In this document: piece after piece, positions 1 to 8,170 of the stretch | Layout: the number at the start of each line of letters is the position of its first letter | How positions within the stretch are numbered: position 1 is the stretch's first letter | DNA from: Opitutaceae bacterium | Lineage (GTDB): Bacteria > Verrucomicrobiota > Verrucomicrobiia > Opitutales > Opitutaceae | Assembly (NCBI GenBank): GCA_025352845.1 | Contig: JANXSC010000143.1 | Span: 1 to 26,826 of the forward strand | Length of the DNA stretch: 26,826 nucleotides | Direction: 5' to 3' | The notes under the pieces: generated by a model | Seen by the model: only the letters and a program-made list of their open reading frames with translations | Told to the model about the DNA's origin: nothing | Database searches by the model: none | Translations under genes and position numbers: made by a program

Positions 1-73
1 CGAGCGCGGTTTGGGCGCGCGCAAGCGCGCTGGCCCACTCGAAACGCATCAGCTCGGCGAACGAGCGCCCCAC
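1..73 (-). CDS. Possible 5' end of a gene cut by the window edge
   Basis: A minus-strand frame opens just after a stop near position 90 and runs off the left edge. It has a GTG at 71-73 and an ATG at 47-49. The residues from the GTG read VVVGRSFAELMRFEWASALA, a plausible N-terminus. It would lie about 30 nt downstream of the TlpA-like gene on the same strand, so it could be the next gene of that operon. Only about 24 codons are visible, so no family can be assigned and the start is uncertain. Confidence 0.25.
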   Translation of the reverse strand, partial: MGRSFAELMRFEWASALARAQTAL

Positions 74-101
74 GACGACGACGCATCAGGCCCCGCGCCG
101 C

Positions 102-683
102 TCAACCCTTCAGCGCCGCAACGATCCGCTTTTCATATTCCGCCTTCTCCACCATGCCGACCTTGCGGTCGCGCACCTGTCCGTCGCGGTCGATGAGAAA
201 CGTCGTCGGGATTCCCTCCACGCCGCCGAACGCCTCCACCACCTTGTCGTCGCCCATCACGAGCGGGTAGTTGATTTTGTTTTTCGCAGCGAAGGCCTTG
301 ACCACCTCGGGGCCGCCCTGATCGAGCGAGATGCCGACGATCACGAGGCCATCCTTGCCGTATTTCTGCGCGAGCTCGACGTAGCCCGGAATCTCCTCGC
401 GGCACGGCGGGCACCACGTCGCCCAAAAATCGATCACGACCACCTTGCCCTTGAACTGCTCGGAGGAAACGTCCGCCCCGTTTACGTCCTTCAACGTCCA
501 CTTCGGTGCGGGCCCGAGCTTTGGCAGCGCCGCGACCGCCGCCATCGCCGCCGCAGAAGGGGCCGACGCCGCCATCGCGGCCGCCGGCTTGGCGCCGGCT
601 TCCTCTTTCGCCCGCGTGCAACCGACGGAGGCGAGAATGAGCGCGGCAAATGAAAACGCGGGAACGGCAATGGATTTGTTCAT
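102..683 (-). CDS. TlpA/ResA-type thioredoxin-fold lipoprotein
   Basis: A 193-aa exported thiol-disulfide oxidoreductase. Residues 1-21 are a signal peptide ending in a lipobox-like SVG-Cys22, so a lipid anchor is likely. An Ala-rich low-complexity linker covers about residues 30-55. The AhpC/TSA/thioredoxin-like domain follows: FWATWCPPC gives the redox pair Cys91 and Cys94, and GIPTTFLIDRDGQV carries the cis-proline. Family members reduce or exchange disulfides in periplasmic proteins, often for cytochrome c maturation; no cytochrome genes are visible here, so the partner is unknown. It lies about 70 nt downstream of the LysR gene on the same strand. The family call is strong, the substrate is not known. 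Confidence 0.9.
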   Translation of the reverse strand: MNKSIAVPAFSFAALILASVGCTRAKEEAGAKPAAAMAASAPSAAAMAAVAALPKLGPAPKWTLKDVNGADVSSEQFKGKVVVIDFWATWCPPCREEIPGYVELAQKYGKDGLVIVGISLDQGGPEVVKAFAAKNKINYPLVMGDDKVVEAFGGVEGIPTTFLIDRDGQVRDRKVGMVEKAEYEKRIVAALKG

Positions 684-754
684 GGTGACGAGAGGATGGT
701 GGGATGGACGTAAGAGAACGGGCGAAGGATTTTCTTCCCGTTGATCAAAGTGGC

Positions 755-1654
755 TCAGTTCCCGCGCGACTCCGGCAGATCGAGCCCGAGGGTCTCGATG
801 AATTTCTTCATCGCCGGCGTGAGCACGCGGCCCTTGCGGTGGAGGATGGCGAGCGGGCGGGTGAACTCCTCGCCCTTGAAATGCCGCACCACGAGCGTGC
901 CCTGCCTCTGTTCCTGCACGACGGTCGCCTGCGGCACGATGGCCACCCCGTGGTCAATCTCGACGGCGCGCTTCACCGTCTCGATGTTGTCGAACTCCAT
1001 CACCGGCTCGATCTCGAGCTTGTGCTCGCGAAAGATGATATCGACGGCCTTGCGCGTCGGGATGTCCGGGTCGAAACCGATGAACCGGTGGCCGGCGAGA
1101 TCCTTCACCTCGAGGTCGGCGCGTTTCGCGAGCACATGCTGCGGGTGCGTGATCAGCACCAGATGATCCTCGCGAAACGGCAGCACCTCGATCTGCCGCT
1201 GCTTCACGGGAAACGCCACGAGCCCAAAATCGACGGCGTTGTGCAGGATGTCCTCATAGACGAGATTGGAGCGGCGGTATTCCACGCGCACATTGACCGC
1301 GGGAAAATCGTGCAGGAATTTTTTGATGAACGGCGGCAGCTCGTGCAACCCGATCGAGTAAATCGTCGAGATCCGAATCGTGCCGCTGATCACGCGCTTC
1401 ATCTCCTGCAGCTCCGAGAGCAGCTTCTCGTAATTGTGCAGCACCTCCTTTGCCGCATCGTAAACCCGCTGCCCCTCGCGCGTGAGCTGAAACTGTTTCT
1501 GGCTCCGGTCGATCAGCAGCGTCTTGAAATGCCGTTCCATCGCGCGCGCCTGCTGGCTCACCGCCGATTGCGTGATGCCGTTGAGCCTGGCCGATTTTGA
1601 AAAGCTCTTCGTCTCGACTAGGTCCGCGAAGATTTTGAAGTTCTCGATCTGCAT
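755..1654 (-). CDS. LysR-family transcriptional regulator
   Basis: A 299-aa LysR-type regulator of the usual length. The winged helix-turn-helix occupies about residues 1-60 (MQIENFKIFADLVETKSFSK, then a TQSAVSQQ recognition helix). A linker helix follows, then the periplasmic-binding-protein-like effector domain from about residue 92 (GTIRISTIYSIGLHELPPF). The effector is not predictable from sequence. Its start is 87 nt from the divergent YggS gene, so the shared gap probably holds both promoters, and LysR proteins often control the divergent neighbour or themselves. The TlpA-like gene lies downstream on the same strand and may be co-transcribed. Confidence 0.92.
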   Translation of the reverse strand: MQIENFKIFADLVETKSFSKSARLNGITQSAVSQQARAMERHFKTLLIDRSQKQFQLTREGQRVYDAAKEVLHNYEKLLSELQEMKRVISGTIRISTIYSIGLHELPPFIKKFLHDFPAVNVRVEYRRSNLVYEDILHNAVDFGLVAFPVKQRQIEVLPFREDHLVLITHPQHVLAKRADLEVKDLAGHRFIGFDPDIPTRKAVDIIFREHKLEIEPVMEFDNIETVKRAVEIDHGVAIVPQATVVQEQRQGTLVVRHFKGEEFTRPLAILHRKGRVLTPAMKKFIETLGLDLPESRGN

Positions 1655-1741
1655 GATTAGCTGGCGTTGTTGGTGGCACAGTAGAAACTCCGCCCTCGCC
1701 GTAAACCACTAAGTAGATTTTCTAAAGCCACCGCCCACCGC

Positions 1742-2464
1742 ATGTTGATCCCCTACGAAGAGTTCACCCGCCGCGCCGACGCCATCCGCGCGCAGATTGC
1801 CGCCGCGTGCAAGGCCGCTGGCCGCAAGGCCTCCGCCGTGGAACTCCTCGCCGTGACGAAGACCCATCCCGCCGCCGCCGCCGACTACGCCGCGCGCTAC
1901 GGTCTCCGCCGCGTCGGTGAAAATCGCGTGCAGGAAGGCATGGAAAAACGCGCGCAAACCTCGAGCGAGTATGCCGCGCTCCAATGGGAACTGATTGGCC
2001 ACCTCCAGACCAACAAAGCCAAGCTCGCCGTCCAGCACTTCGATCGCGTGCAGAGCGTCGACAGCGACAAGCTACTCAATCACCTCGGCACGTTCGCCAC
2101 GGAGCGCGGCAAGACCCTCCCCATTCTCCTCCAGATCAACGCCGGCAACGACCCCGCGAAATTTGGCGCCGAGCCGGCCGATGCCGCGCGGCTCCTCGAA
2201 ACCGCGCTCGCCAAAAAGGGCCTGCGCGTCGACGGCCTGATGACCATTGCACCGCTCGGCGCCACGCCCGCCGAGACCGCCGTGCATGCGCAGCGCACGT
2301 TCGCTAATCTCCGCACGCTGCGCGACGAACTCGCCGCGCGCTTCCGCGTGCCGCTGCCCGAACTCTCGATGGGCATGACCGGCGATCTCACCCACGCCAT
2401 CGCCGCCGGCAGCACGATCGTGCGCGTGGGCACGGCCCTTTTCGGGAGCCGCCCGGCGGAGTAA
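1742..2464 (+). CDS. yggS: YggS/PLPBP family pyridoxal-phosphate homeostasis protein
   Basis: A 240-aa single-domain PLP-binding protein with an alanine-racemase-like TIM-barrel fold and no known enzymatic activity; the family buffers PLP and affects amino-acid and keto-acid balance. The PLP lysine lies in LLAVTKTHP near residue 40. Other family blocks are GENRVQEGMEK, WELIGHLQTNKAK, VQSVDSDKL, GLMTIAP and a C-terminal SMGMTGDLTHAIAAGST then VRVGTALFG. Length matches the family. It is divergent from the LysR gene. The SirB1-type gene follows after about 80 nt and may share its transcript. Confidence 0.95.
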   Translation: MLIPYEEFTRRADAIRAQIAAACKAAGRKASAVELLAVTKTHPAAAADYAARYGLRRVGENRVQEGMEKRAQTSSEYAALQWELIGHLQTNKAKLAVQHFDRVQSVDSDKLLNHLGTFATERGKTLPILLQINAGNDPAKFGAEPADAARLLETALAKKGLRVDGLMTIAPLGATPAETAVHAQRTFANLRTLRDELAARFRVPLPELSMGMTGDLTHAIAAGSTIVRVGTALFGSRPAE

Positions 2465-2546
2465 GCGGCGATCGCGCGCAAAAATATTTTTGCGGCGGGG
2501 CCGGTTCCCAGTTGCGCCGCCGGGGAAAAGTTTTTCCTTTCAATGC

Positions 2547-3416
2547 GTGGAAACCGAAATCCTCGGCCCGGCCCAGCGCGACGCGTTCCTGAGTTTGCTC
2601 GACGATCCGAGCCCCGCCGTGCGCCGCGCGTTGCTCGCCCGCTTCGGTGAACTCGGACCGGCCGCCGGTCCCTTCCTCGATTCGGTCGCACGCGGCTCGA
2701 ACCGCGTGCTCGCGCGCCACGCCGCGTGGTTTCTCGCCGAACTCAACCTCACCGATCCGGTCGCCGAGTTCCGCGCCTTTATTCGCTCCCTCAACTACGA
2801 GCTCGAAAGCGGCGCGCTGCTCCTCGCCCGCACCGTCACGCCGCGCCTCGATGTCGGCGGCTGCTGCACGCAGCTCGACGCCATCGCCGCGCGCTGCCGC
2901 GAGCTGATCGTCGAGCCGAGCTCGGCGCGGGAAAAATGCCGCGTGCTTAACCGCGTCCTGTTTCATGAGTGGGGTTTTCACGGCAACGTCGAAAACTACG
3001 CCGACCCGCTCAACAGCTTCCTCGACCAAGTGCTGGAGCGCCGCACCGGCATTCCGCTTTCCCTGAGCGTCGTCTATCTCCTCGTCGCCGGTCGACTCGA
3101 CCTGGAACTCGAGCCCGTGGGGCTGCCCGGCCACTTCATCGTCGGCTGCTTCACCGACGAACTCCCCTTCTTCATAGATCCCTTCGACCGCGGCGTGTTT
3201 CGCGATGCCGAGGAGATTTTCAGTCTGCTGCGCGCCAACAAGGTCGCGCCCAAACTCAGCGACTTGGCGCCCACTCCCGTGCGCGAAGTCCTCTGCCGGA
3301 GCTGCCGCAATCTCGTGAACCACTACACCGCCGCCGGAGAGCCGCAGCGCGCGAAGCTCTTCGCCGGCTTCGTCGAGGAATTCGAGACGACCTACGCGAA
3401 ACACGCCGCGGGCTGA
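2547..3416 (+). CDS. SirB1/transglutaminase-like family protein
   Basis: A roughly 289-aa protein of the SirB1 N-terminal (transglutaminase-like) family. The diagnostic block is around residues 130-170: LNRVLFHEWGFHGNVENYAD, then PLNSFLDQVLERRTGIPLSL, then SVVYLLVAGRL and GLPGHFIVG. The N-terminal 100 residues look helical and HEAT-like (AVRRALLARFGELGP, NRVLARHAAWFLAELN). The molecular function is not established; relatives sit near cell-wall, release-factor methylation or stress genes. I chose GTG 2547, which directly precedes family-like sequence. An in-frame TTG at 2490 would add 19 residues encoded by GC-rich leader. aroE follows immediately. Confidence 0.82.
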   Translation: METEILGPAQRDAFLSLLDDPSPAVRRALLARFGELGPAAGPFLDSVARGSNRVLARHAAWFLAELNLTDPVAEFRAFIRSLNYELESGALLLARTVTPRLDVGGCCTQLDAIAARCRELIVEPSSAREKCRVLNRVLFHEWGFHGNVENYADPLNSFLDQVLERRTGIPLSLSVVYLLVAGRLDLELEPVGLPGHFIVGCFTDELPFFIDPFDRGVFRDAEEIFSLLRANKVAPKLSDLAPTPVREVLCRSCRNLVNHYTAAGEPQRAKLFAGFVEEFETTYAKHAAG

Positions 3417-3432
3417 CGCGGGATTCTCGCTT

Positions 3433-3512
3433 GGGGATTTTCGATTTTGGATTTTGCGCGCCGCGCGCGCCGCTGTCTCAATCGAAAATCTGAAATCGAA
3501 AATCGAAAATTC
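3433..3512. repeat. AT-rich palindromic repeat, copy A (CGAAAATC type)
   Basis: Left arm 3433-3456 (GGGGATTTTCGATTTTGG...) and right arm 3476-3512 (TCTCAATCGAAAATC, then tandem AATCGAAAATCGAAAATT) are imperfect inverted copies around a GC-rich centre. A half-copy with the same order of units sits at 23985-24024. The element is far less GC-rich than its surroundings and overlaps the 5' end of aroE. Confidence 0.75.
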
Positions 3513-4419
3513 CGCCGTCCTCACCCTCGCCGACCTTGAATCGTGGTCGCGCCCCGGCACCTCGCTCGCCGTCCTCGGCCACCCGATCCGGCACTCGATC
3601 AGCCCGGCGATGCACAACGCCGCGCTCGCTGCACTGGCCCGCACCGAGCCGCGCTACGCCGCGTGGCAATATTTCCGCTTCGAGGTTCATCCCGACGATC
3701 TCCCGCGCGCGCTCGATCTCCTCCACGCGAAAAAATTTCACGGCGTCAACCTGACCGTCCCCCATAAAATTATCGCGTTCACCCGCGTCGCCGAAGTGGA
3801 TGCTGCGGCGCAGCCCGTCGGCGCCGTCAACACGCTCCTCTGGACCGAACGCGGCTGGCGCGGCCACAACACCGACGGCTACGGCCTCGCCGCCGCCGTC
3901 CGCGAGACCCTCGGCCGCGAACTCGCCGGCGCCCACGTCATTCTCCTCGGTGCCGGTGGAGCCGCCCGCGGCGCCGCCGTCGAATGCCTCCAACGCGGTT
4001 GCGCCTCGCTCACCATCGCAAACCGCACGCGCGAGAACCTCGACGCCCTGATCGCAACCCTCGCGCCCCTCGCCGGAAAAATTCCCGTGCGCGGCTTCGT
4101 CCCCACCGCCGTGCCGAATGATCTGCCACGAGCTGCGCTCGTGATCAACGCCACCAGCGCCGGCCTCAAATCCACCGACCCGCTCCCCATCGATCTCGCC
4201 GCGTTGCCCCGTCCCGCCGCCGTCTTCGACATGATCTACAACCCACCGCAAACGCCGCTGCTCCGCGCCGCCACCGCCCTTGGCGTGCCCTGCGCGAACG
4301 GGCTCGCGATGCTCGTCCACCAAGGCGCGAAGGCGCTGGAAATCTGGAGCGGCATCGGCGCGCCGCAGACCGCACCGGTGATGGCCGCCGCTGCCCACAC
4401 CGCGATGAGCGTCGCTTGA
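3454..4419 (+). CDS. aroE: Shikimate dehydrogenase (NADP+)
   Basis: Reduces 3-dehydroshikimate to shikimate in the chorismate pathway. Family blocks in order: LGHPIRHSISPAMHNAAL (shikimate-binding serines), NLTVPHK (catalytic Lys), GAVNTLLW and HNTDGYG (Asp of the catalytic pair), LLGAGGAARG (nucleotide loop), NRT, NATSAGL, DMIYNPPQTPLL and NGLAMLVHQGAKALEIWSG. As given (TTG start at 3454) it is 321 aa, longer than the usual 270-290. The excess is N-terminal and is encoded by the palindromic repeat (reading IENLKSKIEN). No in-frame ATG or GTG lies between the repeat and the conserved domain, so the real start may be this TTG or a CTG at 3490. Function is firm, start uncertain. Confidence 0.93.
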   Translation: MRAARAAVSIENLKSKIENSAVLTLADLESWSRPGTSLAVLGHPIRHSISPAMHNAALAALARTEPRYAAWQYFRFEVHPDDLPRALDLLHAKKFHGVNLTVPHKIIAFTRVAEVDAAAQPVGAVNTLLWTERGWRGHNTDGYGLAAAVRETLGRELAGAHVILLGAGGAARGAAVECLQRGCASLTIANRTRENLDALIATLAPLAGKIPVRGFVPTAVPNDLPRAALVINATSAGLKSTDPLPIDLAALPRPAAVFDMIYNPPQTPLLRAATALGVPCANGLAMLVHQGAKALEIWSGIGAPQTAPVMAAAAHTAMSVA

Positions 4420-4449
4420 CTCACGCCGTTTCAAAGTAAGCCTGCCTCC

Positions 4450-4629
4450 ATGCCCGCAACCGCAACTCCCAAGACAAAAACCCGCTCGCACGCCAGGCGC
4501 TGCGGCCCAAAGGCTGCCGCCAAGCGCCGCAACCGCGGCCCCTCGTTCGGCGAGTGGGCGCGCCGCGTTTCTGGCATGATGAAGGACGGACCGCCCGACC
4601 TCTCGATGCGTGAAGGCTTCGGGAATTAA
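4450..4629 (+). CDS. Small antitoxin-like protein paired with PIN toxin
   Basis: A 59-aa protein starting at ATG 4450. It has a basic N-terminus (PKTKTRSHARRCGPKAAAKR) and an acidic/aromatic C-terminal part (SFGEWARRVSGMMKDGPPDL, then SMREGFGN). That layout, with a Ser-Phe-rich helix and a C-terminal GFG, is what I would expect of an antitoxin that binds a PIN toxin; I recognise the pattern but not a named family. Its stop codon lies 20 nt inside the next gene, the usual translational coupling of toxin-antitoxin pairs. Codon bias matches coding sequence in this genome. Confidence 0.7.
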   Translation: MPATATPKTKTRSHARRCGPKAAAKRRNRGPSFGEWARRVSGMMKDGPPDLSMREGFGN

Positions 4630-5026
4630 TTACCTCGTCGACGCCGGCCCGATCGCCGGTCTCTTCAACCTCAACGATCAGTGGCATGCATGGAGCGCCG
4701 CTGTGCTCACCGCGCTCGACGAACCGGTCGGCACCACAGAAACTGTCTGGGCGGAAGTATGCCACCTCCTCGGACGCAATCGCCCCTGCCTGCTCGAAGC
4801 AATCGGCGCGTTGCATGCAGCGCGAATCATACTCCTGCCGGTGTGGCACAGCTCCGCGCGCATCGCCGCGGTGCTGGAAAAACACCCGTTCATGGACGCC
4901 GGCGACGCCTCGCTCGTCGTGCTCTCCGAGAAACTGCCCCGCGCGAAAATCATCACGACCGACGTGCGTGACTTCACCGTCTACCGCCGCTTCCGCAACG
5001 AGCCGCTGCCGCTCATTCATCCCTGA
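4610..5026 (+). CDS. PIN-domain ribonuclease toxin (VapC-like)
   Basis: A 138-aa PIN-domain protein, normal VapC length. Acidic metal-ligand candidates are present: Asp11 (NYLVDAGPI), Glu44 (GTTETVWAEV), Asp96 and Asp99 (FMDAGDASLVVL) and Asp118/Asp121 (IITTDVRDF). Family members cleave RNA, often tRNA, when released by the antitoxin. It starts at GTG 4610, overlapping the 59-aa antitoxin by 20 nt. It appears intact. Prepilin peptidase follows after a few bases but is probably functionally unrelated. Confidence 0.9.
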   Translation: MKASGINYLVDAGPIAGLFNLNDQWHAWSAAVLTALDEPVGTTETVWAEVCHLLGRNRPCLLEAIGALHAARIILLPVWHSSARIAAVLEKHPFMDAGDASLVVLSEKLPRAKIITTDVRDFTVYRRFRNEPLPLIHP

Positions 5027-5038
5027 TTGCCGAACTCG

Positions 5039-5956
5039 ATGTTCACCACCTCCGACTACGCCCAGTTTTCCGCCGCGTTTCCGTGGTTTTTTCCGCTCGC
5101 GGTTTTCGTGTTCGGCGCGTGCGTCGGGAGTTTTCTCAACGTCGTTATCTACCGCGTGCCCAAGGAGCAGTCGGTGGTCACGCCGGGTTCTCACTGCGGC
5201 TGCGGGCAGCCAATTCGCTTCTACGACAACATCCCGATCCTCTCGTGGGTGCTGCTGCGCGGACGCGCGCGGTGTTGCGGACGCGCATTCTCGTTTCGCT
5301 ATCCGTTTGTAGAGTTGCTGACGGGCGCGCTGTTCGTCGCGTGCTGGCTCCGGTTTCCGCCGTGGGTCGCCGTGGTCGGCTGGATTTTTCTCAGCTGCCT
5401 GATCGCCGCGACCTTCATCGATCTCGATCACATGATCATCCCGGATGTGTTCACCATCGGGCTCGGGGTGCTCGGCGTGCTCCTGTCGATGGCGGTGCCG
5501 GCGCTGCACGGGCACGACAGCGGCATCTTCCTGCTGGACAGCGTGCGTGCCGCGACGGCTTCGCTTCAGGGCATGTTCATCGGCTCCGGCCTCGTGCTGT
5601 GGATCCTGCTCCTCGCGGAAATGCTCCTGCGCAAAGAGGCGATGGGGTTCGGCGACGTGAAATTCGTCGGCGCGATCGGGGCGTTCTGCGGCTGGCAGGG
5701 CGCGGTGTTCGCGATGTTCGGCGGCGCATTGGTCGGCACCGTGTGGTTTGCAGTGGCGTGGCTGTGGGAGAAATCAACGGGTCGCCGCGCAGCCGTCGCC
5801 CCGCCATCGGAGACGCCCGACGGCGAACAGGCGCCGCTCGCCTTCGGCGCGCACGTGCCCTTCGGCCCGATGCTCGCGATTGCCGGCGCGGCTTATTTCC
5901 TGGCGTTTCGCGGACCGGTGCTGCGGTGGTTCGCCGAGATCGCGCAACTTTTCTAG
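5039..5956 (+). CDS. pilD: Prepilin leader peptidase/N-methyltransferase (A24)
   Basis: A 305-aa integral-membrane aspartic peptidase that cleaves type IV prepilin or type II secretion pseudopilin leaders and methylates the new N-terminus. The N-terminal block FGACVGSFLNVVIYRVP is the family signature. Catalytic aspartates are in FIDLDHMIIPD (Asp128/Asp130) and in MGFGDVKF near residue 205. The cytoplasmic cysteines are spaced unusually: Cys53-Gly-Cys55 and Cys79-Cys80 instead of two CxxC pairs. ATG 5039 is preferred; a TTG at 5027 would add four residues. No pilin or secretion genes lie in the window. Its stop is 4 nt from the end of the convergent phosphatase-like gene. Confidence 0.93.
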   Translation: MFTTSDYAQFSAAFPWFFPLAVFVFGACVGSFLNVVIYRVPKEQSVVTPGSHCGCGQPIRFYDNIPILSWVLLRGRARCCGRAFSFRYPFVELLTGALFVACWLRFPPWVAVVGWIFLSCLIAATFIDLDHMIIPDVFTIGLGVLGVLLSMAVPALHGHDSGIFLLDSVRAATASLQGMFIGSGLVLWILLLAEMLLRKEAMGFGDVKFVGAIGAFCGWQGAVFAMFGGALVGTVWFAVAWLWEKSTGRRAAVAPPSETPDGEQAPLAFGAHVPFGPMLAIAGAAYFLAFRGPVLRWFAEIAQLF

Positions 5957-5960
5957 GCAA

Positions 5961-6962
5961 TCAGAAATAGCGCGCCATGATCCGCCTCAACACCGGACGG
6001 ACGATGCGCGCGAGTGAGTCGTTGGCGTAGCCCATCCATGCAACGGGTGTCGTCGTGTCGAGCGGCGACCGCAGTGGACCGCCCGCGGGCGACTCAATGA
6101 AGCAACCCGCCTCCTGTGCGATGAGCGCCGTGCAGATGTCGTAGGGATGGCAACAGAGCGTCGCCGAGGAAAACCCGAGCTTCGCATAAGCCGCCGGCCG
6201 CAAATCCCCCAGCATCCGATCATGGCCGGCGATCAACTCGAAGAGCTGGCCGCCAGTGCAGATGTATTGATCGTCGAAGACGAGCTGGCCGCCGTTTTTC
6301 CCGAGCACGCCGAGTTCGCGCCACAATTCCTCCTCGACCGCACCGAGCAGCGCCTTGCCCTCGGGAAAAAACCGCGCGAGCGACGCGAACCCGTGCTCGA
6401 AATTTTTCGCGCGCGAGGGCCGCGGTGTCCAGCGCCGCCGCGTGTCGCGCACCAAGTCGTGCGTCTCGGCCAGGACGCCGTGCCCGCGCACCGCGCTGAG
6501 CTGATCCGCGCGATCCTGTTTCGAGGTGGGCAGCTCGGTCATCGCGGCGACAACGATCTCGCCGAGATGCGTGCGCGCGCCGCGTTGCGGAGCGAGGGCC
6601 GCGAGGATGAACGCGGGGCGCTTGTCATACATCACACCGCGCGTGCCATCGATCGGATCGAGGATGCATTTCCAAATCGTGCGCGTGACCGGCGTGCCGC
6701 GGGGAAACGTCATCGCCTCACCCTCCAGGCCCTCCATCACGAGTTCGACCGGCTGGCTCCGCGGCCAATGACGCCCGAACCATTCGCCAATCGCGTCCTC
6801 GCTCACGCGATCAATGTGGTAGATCGTATCGGCCGCCGTCACGCCGACGACGCGGGAAAACTTCCCCGCCTGCCGGCGGCGCGCGGCAATCACGGTGTCA
6901 CGAATGTGAACCTGCAAGGCACACAACAGCCGGCGAAGCGCGTGGAGCTGGCGAGTGGTCAT
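5961..6962 (-). CDS. Inositol monophosphatase-family protein
   Basis: A 333-aa member of the Mg-dependent IMPase/FBPase/CysQ superfamily. The metal-binding core is ILDPIDGTRG (Asp102, Asp105), preceded by VMEGLEGE in place of the usual acidic loop. The C-terminal metal site appears as HPYDICTALIAQEAG instead of the common WDxAAG. It is longer than typical IMPases (about 260 aa), with an insert between residues 110 and 200. The substrate cannot be named; sugar phosphates or 3'-phosphoadenosine compounds are possible. It starts 7 nt after galK on the same strand, so the two are almost certainly co-transcribed, which favours a sugar-phosphate role. Confidence 0.82.
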   Translation of the reverse strand: MTTRQLHALRRLLCALQVHIRDTVIAARRRQAGKFSRVVGVTAADTIYHIDRVSEDAIGEWFGRHWPRSQPVELVMEGLEGEAMTFPRGTPVTRTIWKCILDPIDGTRGVMYDKRPAFILAALAPQRGARTHLGEIVVAAMTELPTSKQDRADQLSAVRGHGVLAETHDLVRDTRRRWTPRPSRAKNFEHGFASLARFFPEGKALLGAVEEELWRELGVLGKNGGQLVFDDQYICTGGQLFELIAGHDRMLGDLRPAAYAKLGFSSATLCCHPYDICTALIAQEAGCFIESPAGGPLRSPLDTTTPVAWMGYANDSLARIVRPVLRRIMARYF

Positions 6963-6969
6963 GGCGGTA

Positions 6970-8115
6970 TCACGTCCGGATCAACTCGGCGCCGTCCGCC
7001 GTTTGCAGACGGAGAACATCCGGCGAAGCGGCAAACTTCCGCTCGTAGGCGGCGGCAATTTCGCGCGCACCGGATTCGGAAAAACTCCCTGAGGTCATCG
7101 CCATCACGGCACCGCCGAAACCGCCACCCGTCAATCGCGCGCCGAAGACATGCTCCGCCGGCTCCAAGGTATCGACGAGAAAATCGAGCTCGGCCGTGCT
7201 GTTCTCGAAAAAATTCTGCGAGCTGCGATGCGAGGCCGTGAGCAGACGACCGACCGCAGCCAAATCGCCCGCGCGCAAACCCGCCGTCGCGGAGCCGACG
7301 CGGACGATTTCATCGACGACGTGGCGCGCGCGCTTTGCCGCCACCGCGCCGATATTTTTCTGCACGAGCGCAAATTGCCCGGGAGAAACATCGGCCAGCC
7401 ACTCGACACCGAGCGCCTGCGCGGCCGTCAGGCACTCGCGGTGCCGCGCTGCATAGAGTCCATCGACGAGCGCATGCTTGGTGTGGGTGTTAAAAATCCA
7501 AAAATTCACCCCGCTCGGTAGCGGCACCGTCCCGAACCTCGGTCCGCGACAGTCGATGAACACCAGATGTTCTTTCTTCCCGAAGGCCGACACCCCCTGG
7601 TCGAGGAGGCCGCACGGCACGCCCACGAAATTGTTTTCAGCATGCCGCGCCAGCTTCACCAGCGTTTCCCGTTCAACCCGCTCATCGGTCGCCGCCGCAA
7701 ACACCAGCGCCGCCGCCAGCTCGATGGCGGCGCTGCTGCTGAGTCCGGCACCCGCCGGCAAATCGGACATCGCGAGAAAATCGAACCCCGCTGGCACGCG
7801 CCGCCCGGACCCCGCCAGCGCCGCCAGCACGCCCAGCGGATAGTTTGCCCAGCTACTCGGACCCGAAAATTTTTCGAGGCGATTTGCGCGGGCCGTCACC
7901 CTCGGCCGGCCTTGATCGGTCGCAAGCTCGCGCACGCCATCCTCCCGCCGCGCCAGCGCCACCCACACGCCGCGATCGATGGCAGCTCCGAGCACGGTCC
8001 CGCCGTTGTAGTCGGTGTGGTTGCCCATGAATTCGATCCGGCCCGGCGCCCGGGCCACAAATTCGGGCTCGCGCGAAAACGTCGCCCGGAATTTCTGCCG
8101 GATCGCGGCGTTCAC
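6970..8115 (-). CDS. galK: Galactokinase (GHMP family)
   Basis: A 381-aa GHMP kinase of normal galactokinase length, expected to phosphorylate galactose at C1 in the Leloir pathway. Signature 1 is near residues 24-39: APGRIEFMGNHTDYNGG. Signature 2 (ATP loop) is LPAGAGLSSSAAIELAAAL. The catalytic Asp lies in CGLLDQGVSAFG, and motif 3 is RLTGGGFGGAVMAM. The usual GEHTDY is GNHTDY here, so Asn32 replaces a glutamate that contacts the sugar in studied galactokinases. The start is GTG 8113-8115. It is followed 7 nt later by the phosphatase-like gene; other Leloir genes are absent from the window. Confidence 0.88.
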   Translation of the reverse strand: MNAAIRQKFRATFSREPEFVARAPGRIEFMGNHTDYNGGTVLGAAIDRGVWVALARREDGVRELATDQGRPRVTARANRLEKFSGPSSWANYPLGVLAALAGSGRRVPAGFDFLAMSDLPAGAGLSSSAAIELAAALVFAAATDERVERETLVKLARHAENNFVGVPCGLLDQGVSAFGKKEHLVFIDCRGPRFGTVPLPSGVNFWIFNTHTKHALVDGLYAARHRECLTAAQALGVEWLADVSPGQFALVQKNIGAVAAKRARHVVDEIVRVGSATAGLRAGDLAAVGRLLTASHRSSQNFFENSTAELDFLVDTLEPAEHVFGARLTGGGFGGAVMAMTSGSFSESGAREIAAAYERKFAASPDVLRLQTADGAELIRT

Positions 8116-8170
8116 GAGATCGCGCCGCGCGGCTCACGTTCGCCAGTCCGCCGTGCTCGGGGCACGACCT

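Noticed and set aside
4421..5515. 364-codon minus-strand open frame across the toxin and prepilin peptidase genes
   Set aside because: Charged shadow sequence; both plus-strand genes have clear domains.
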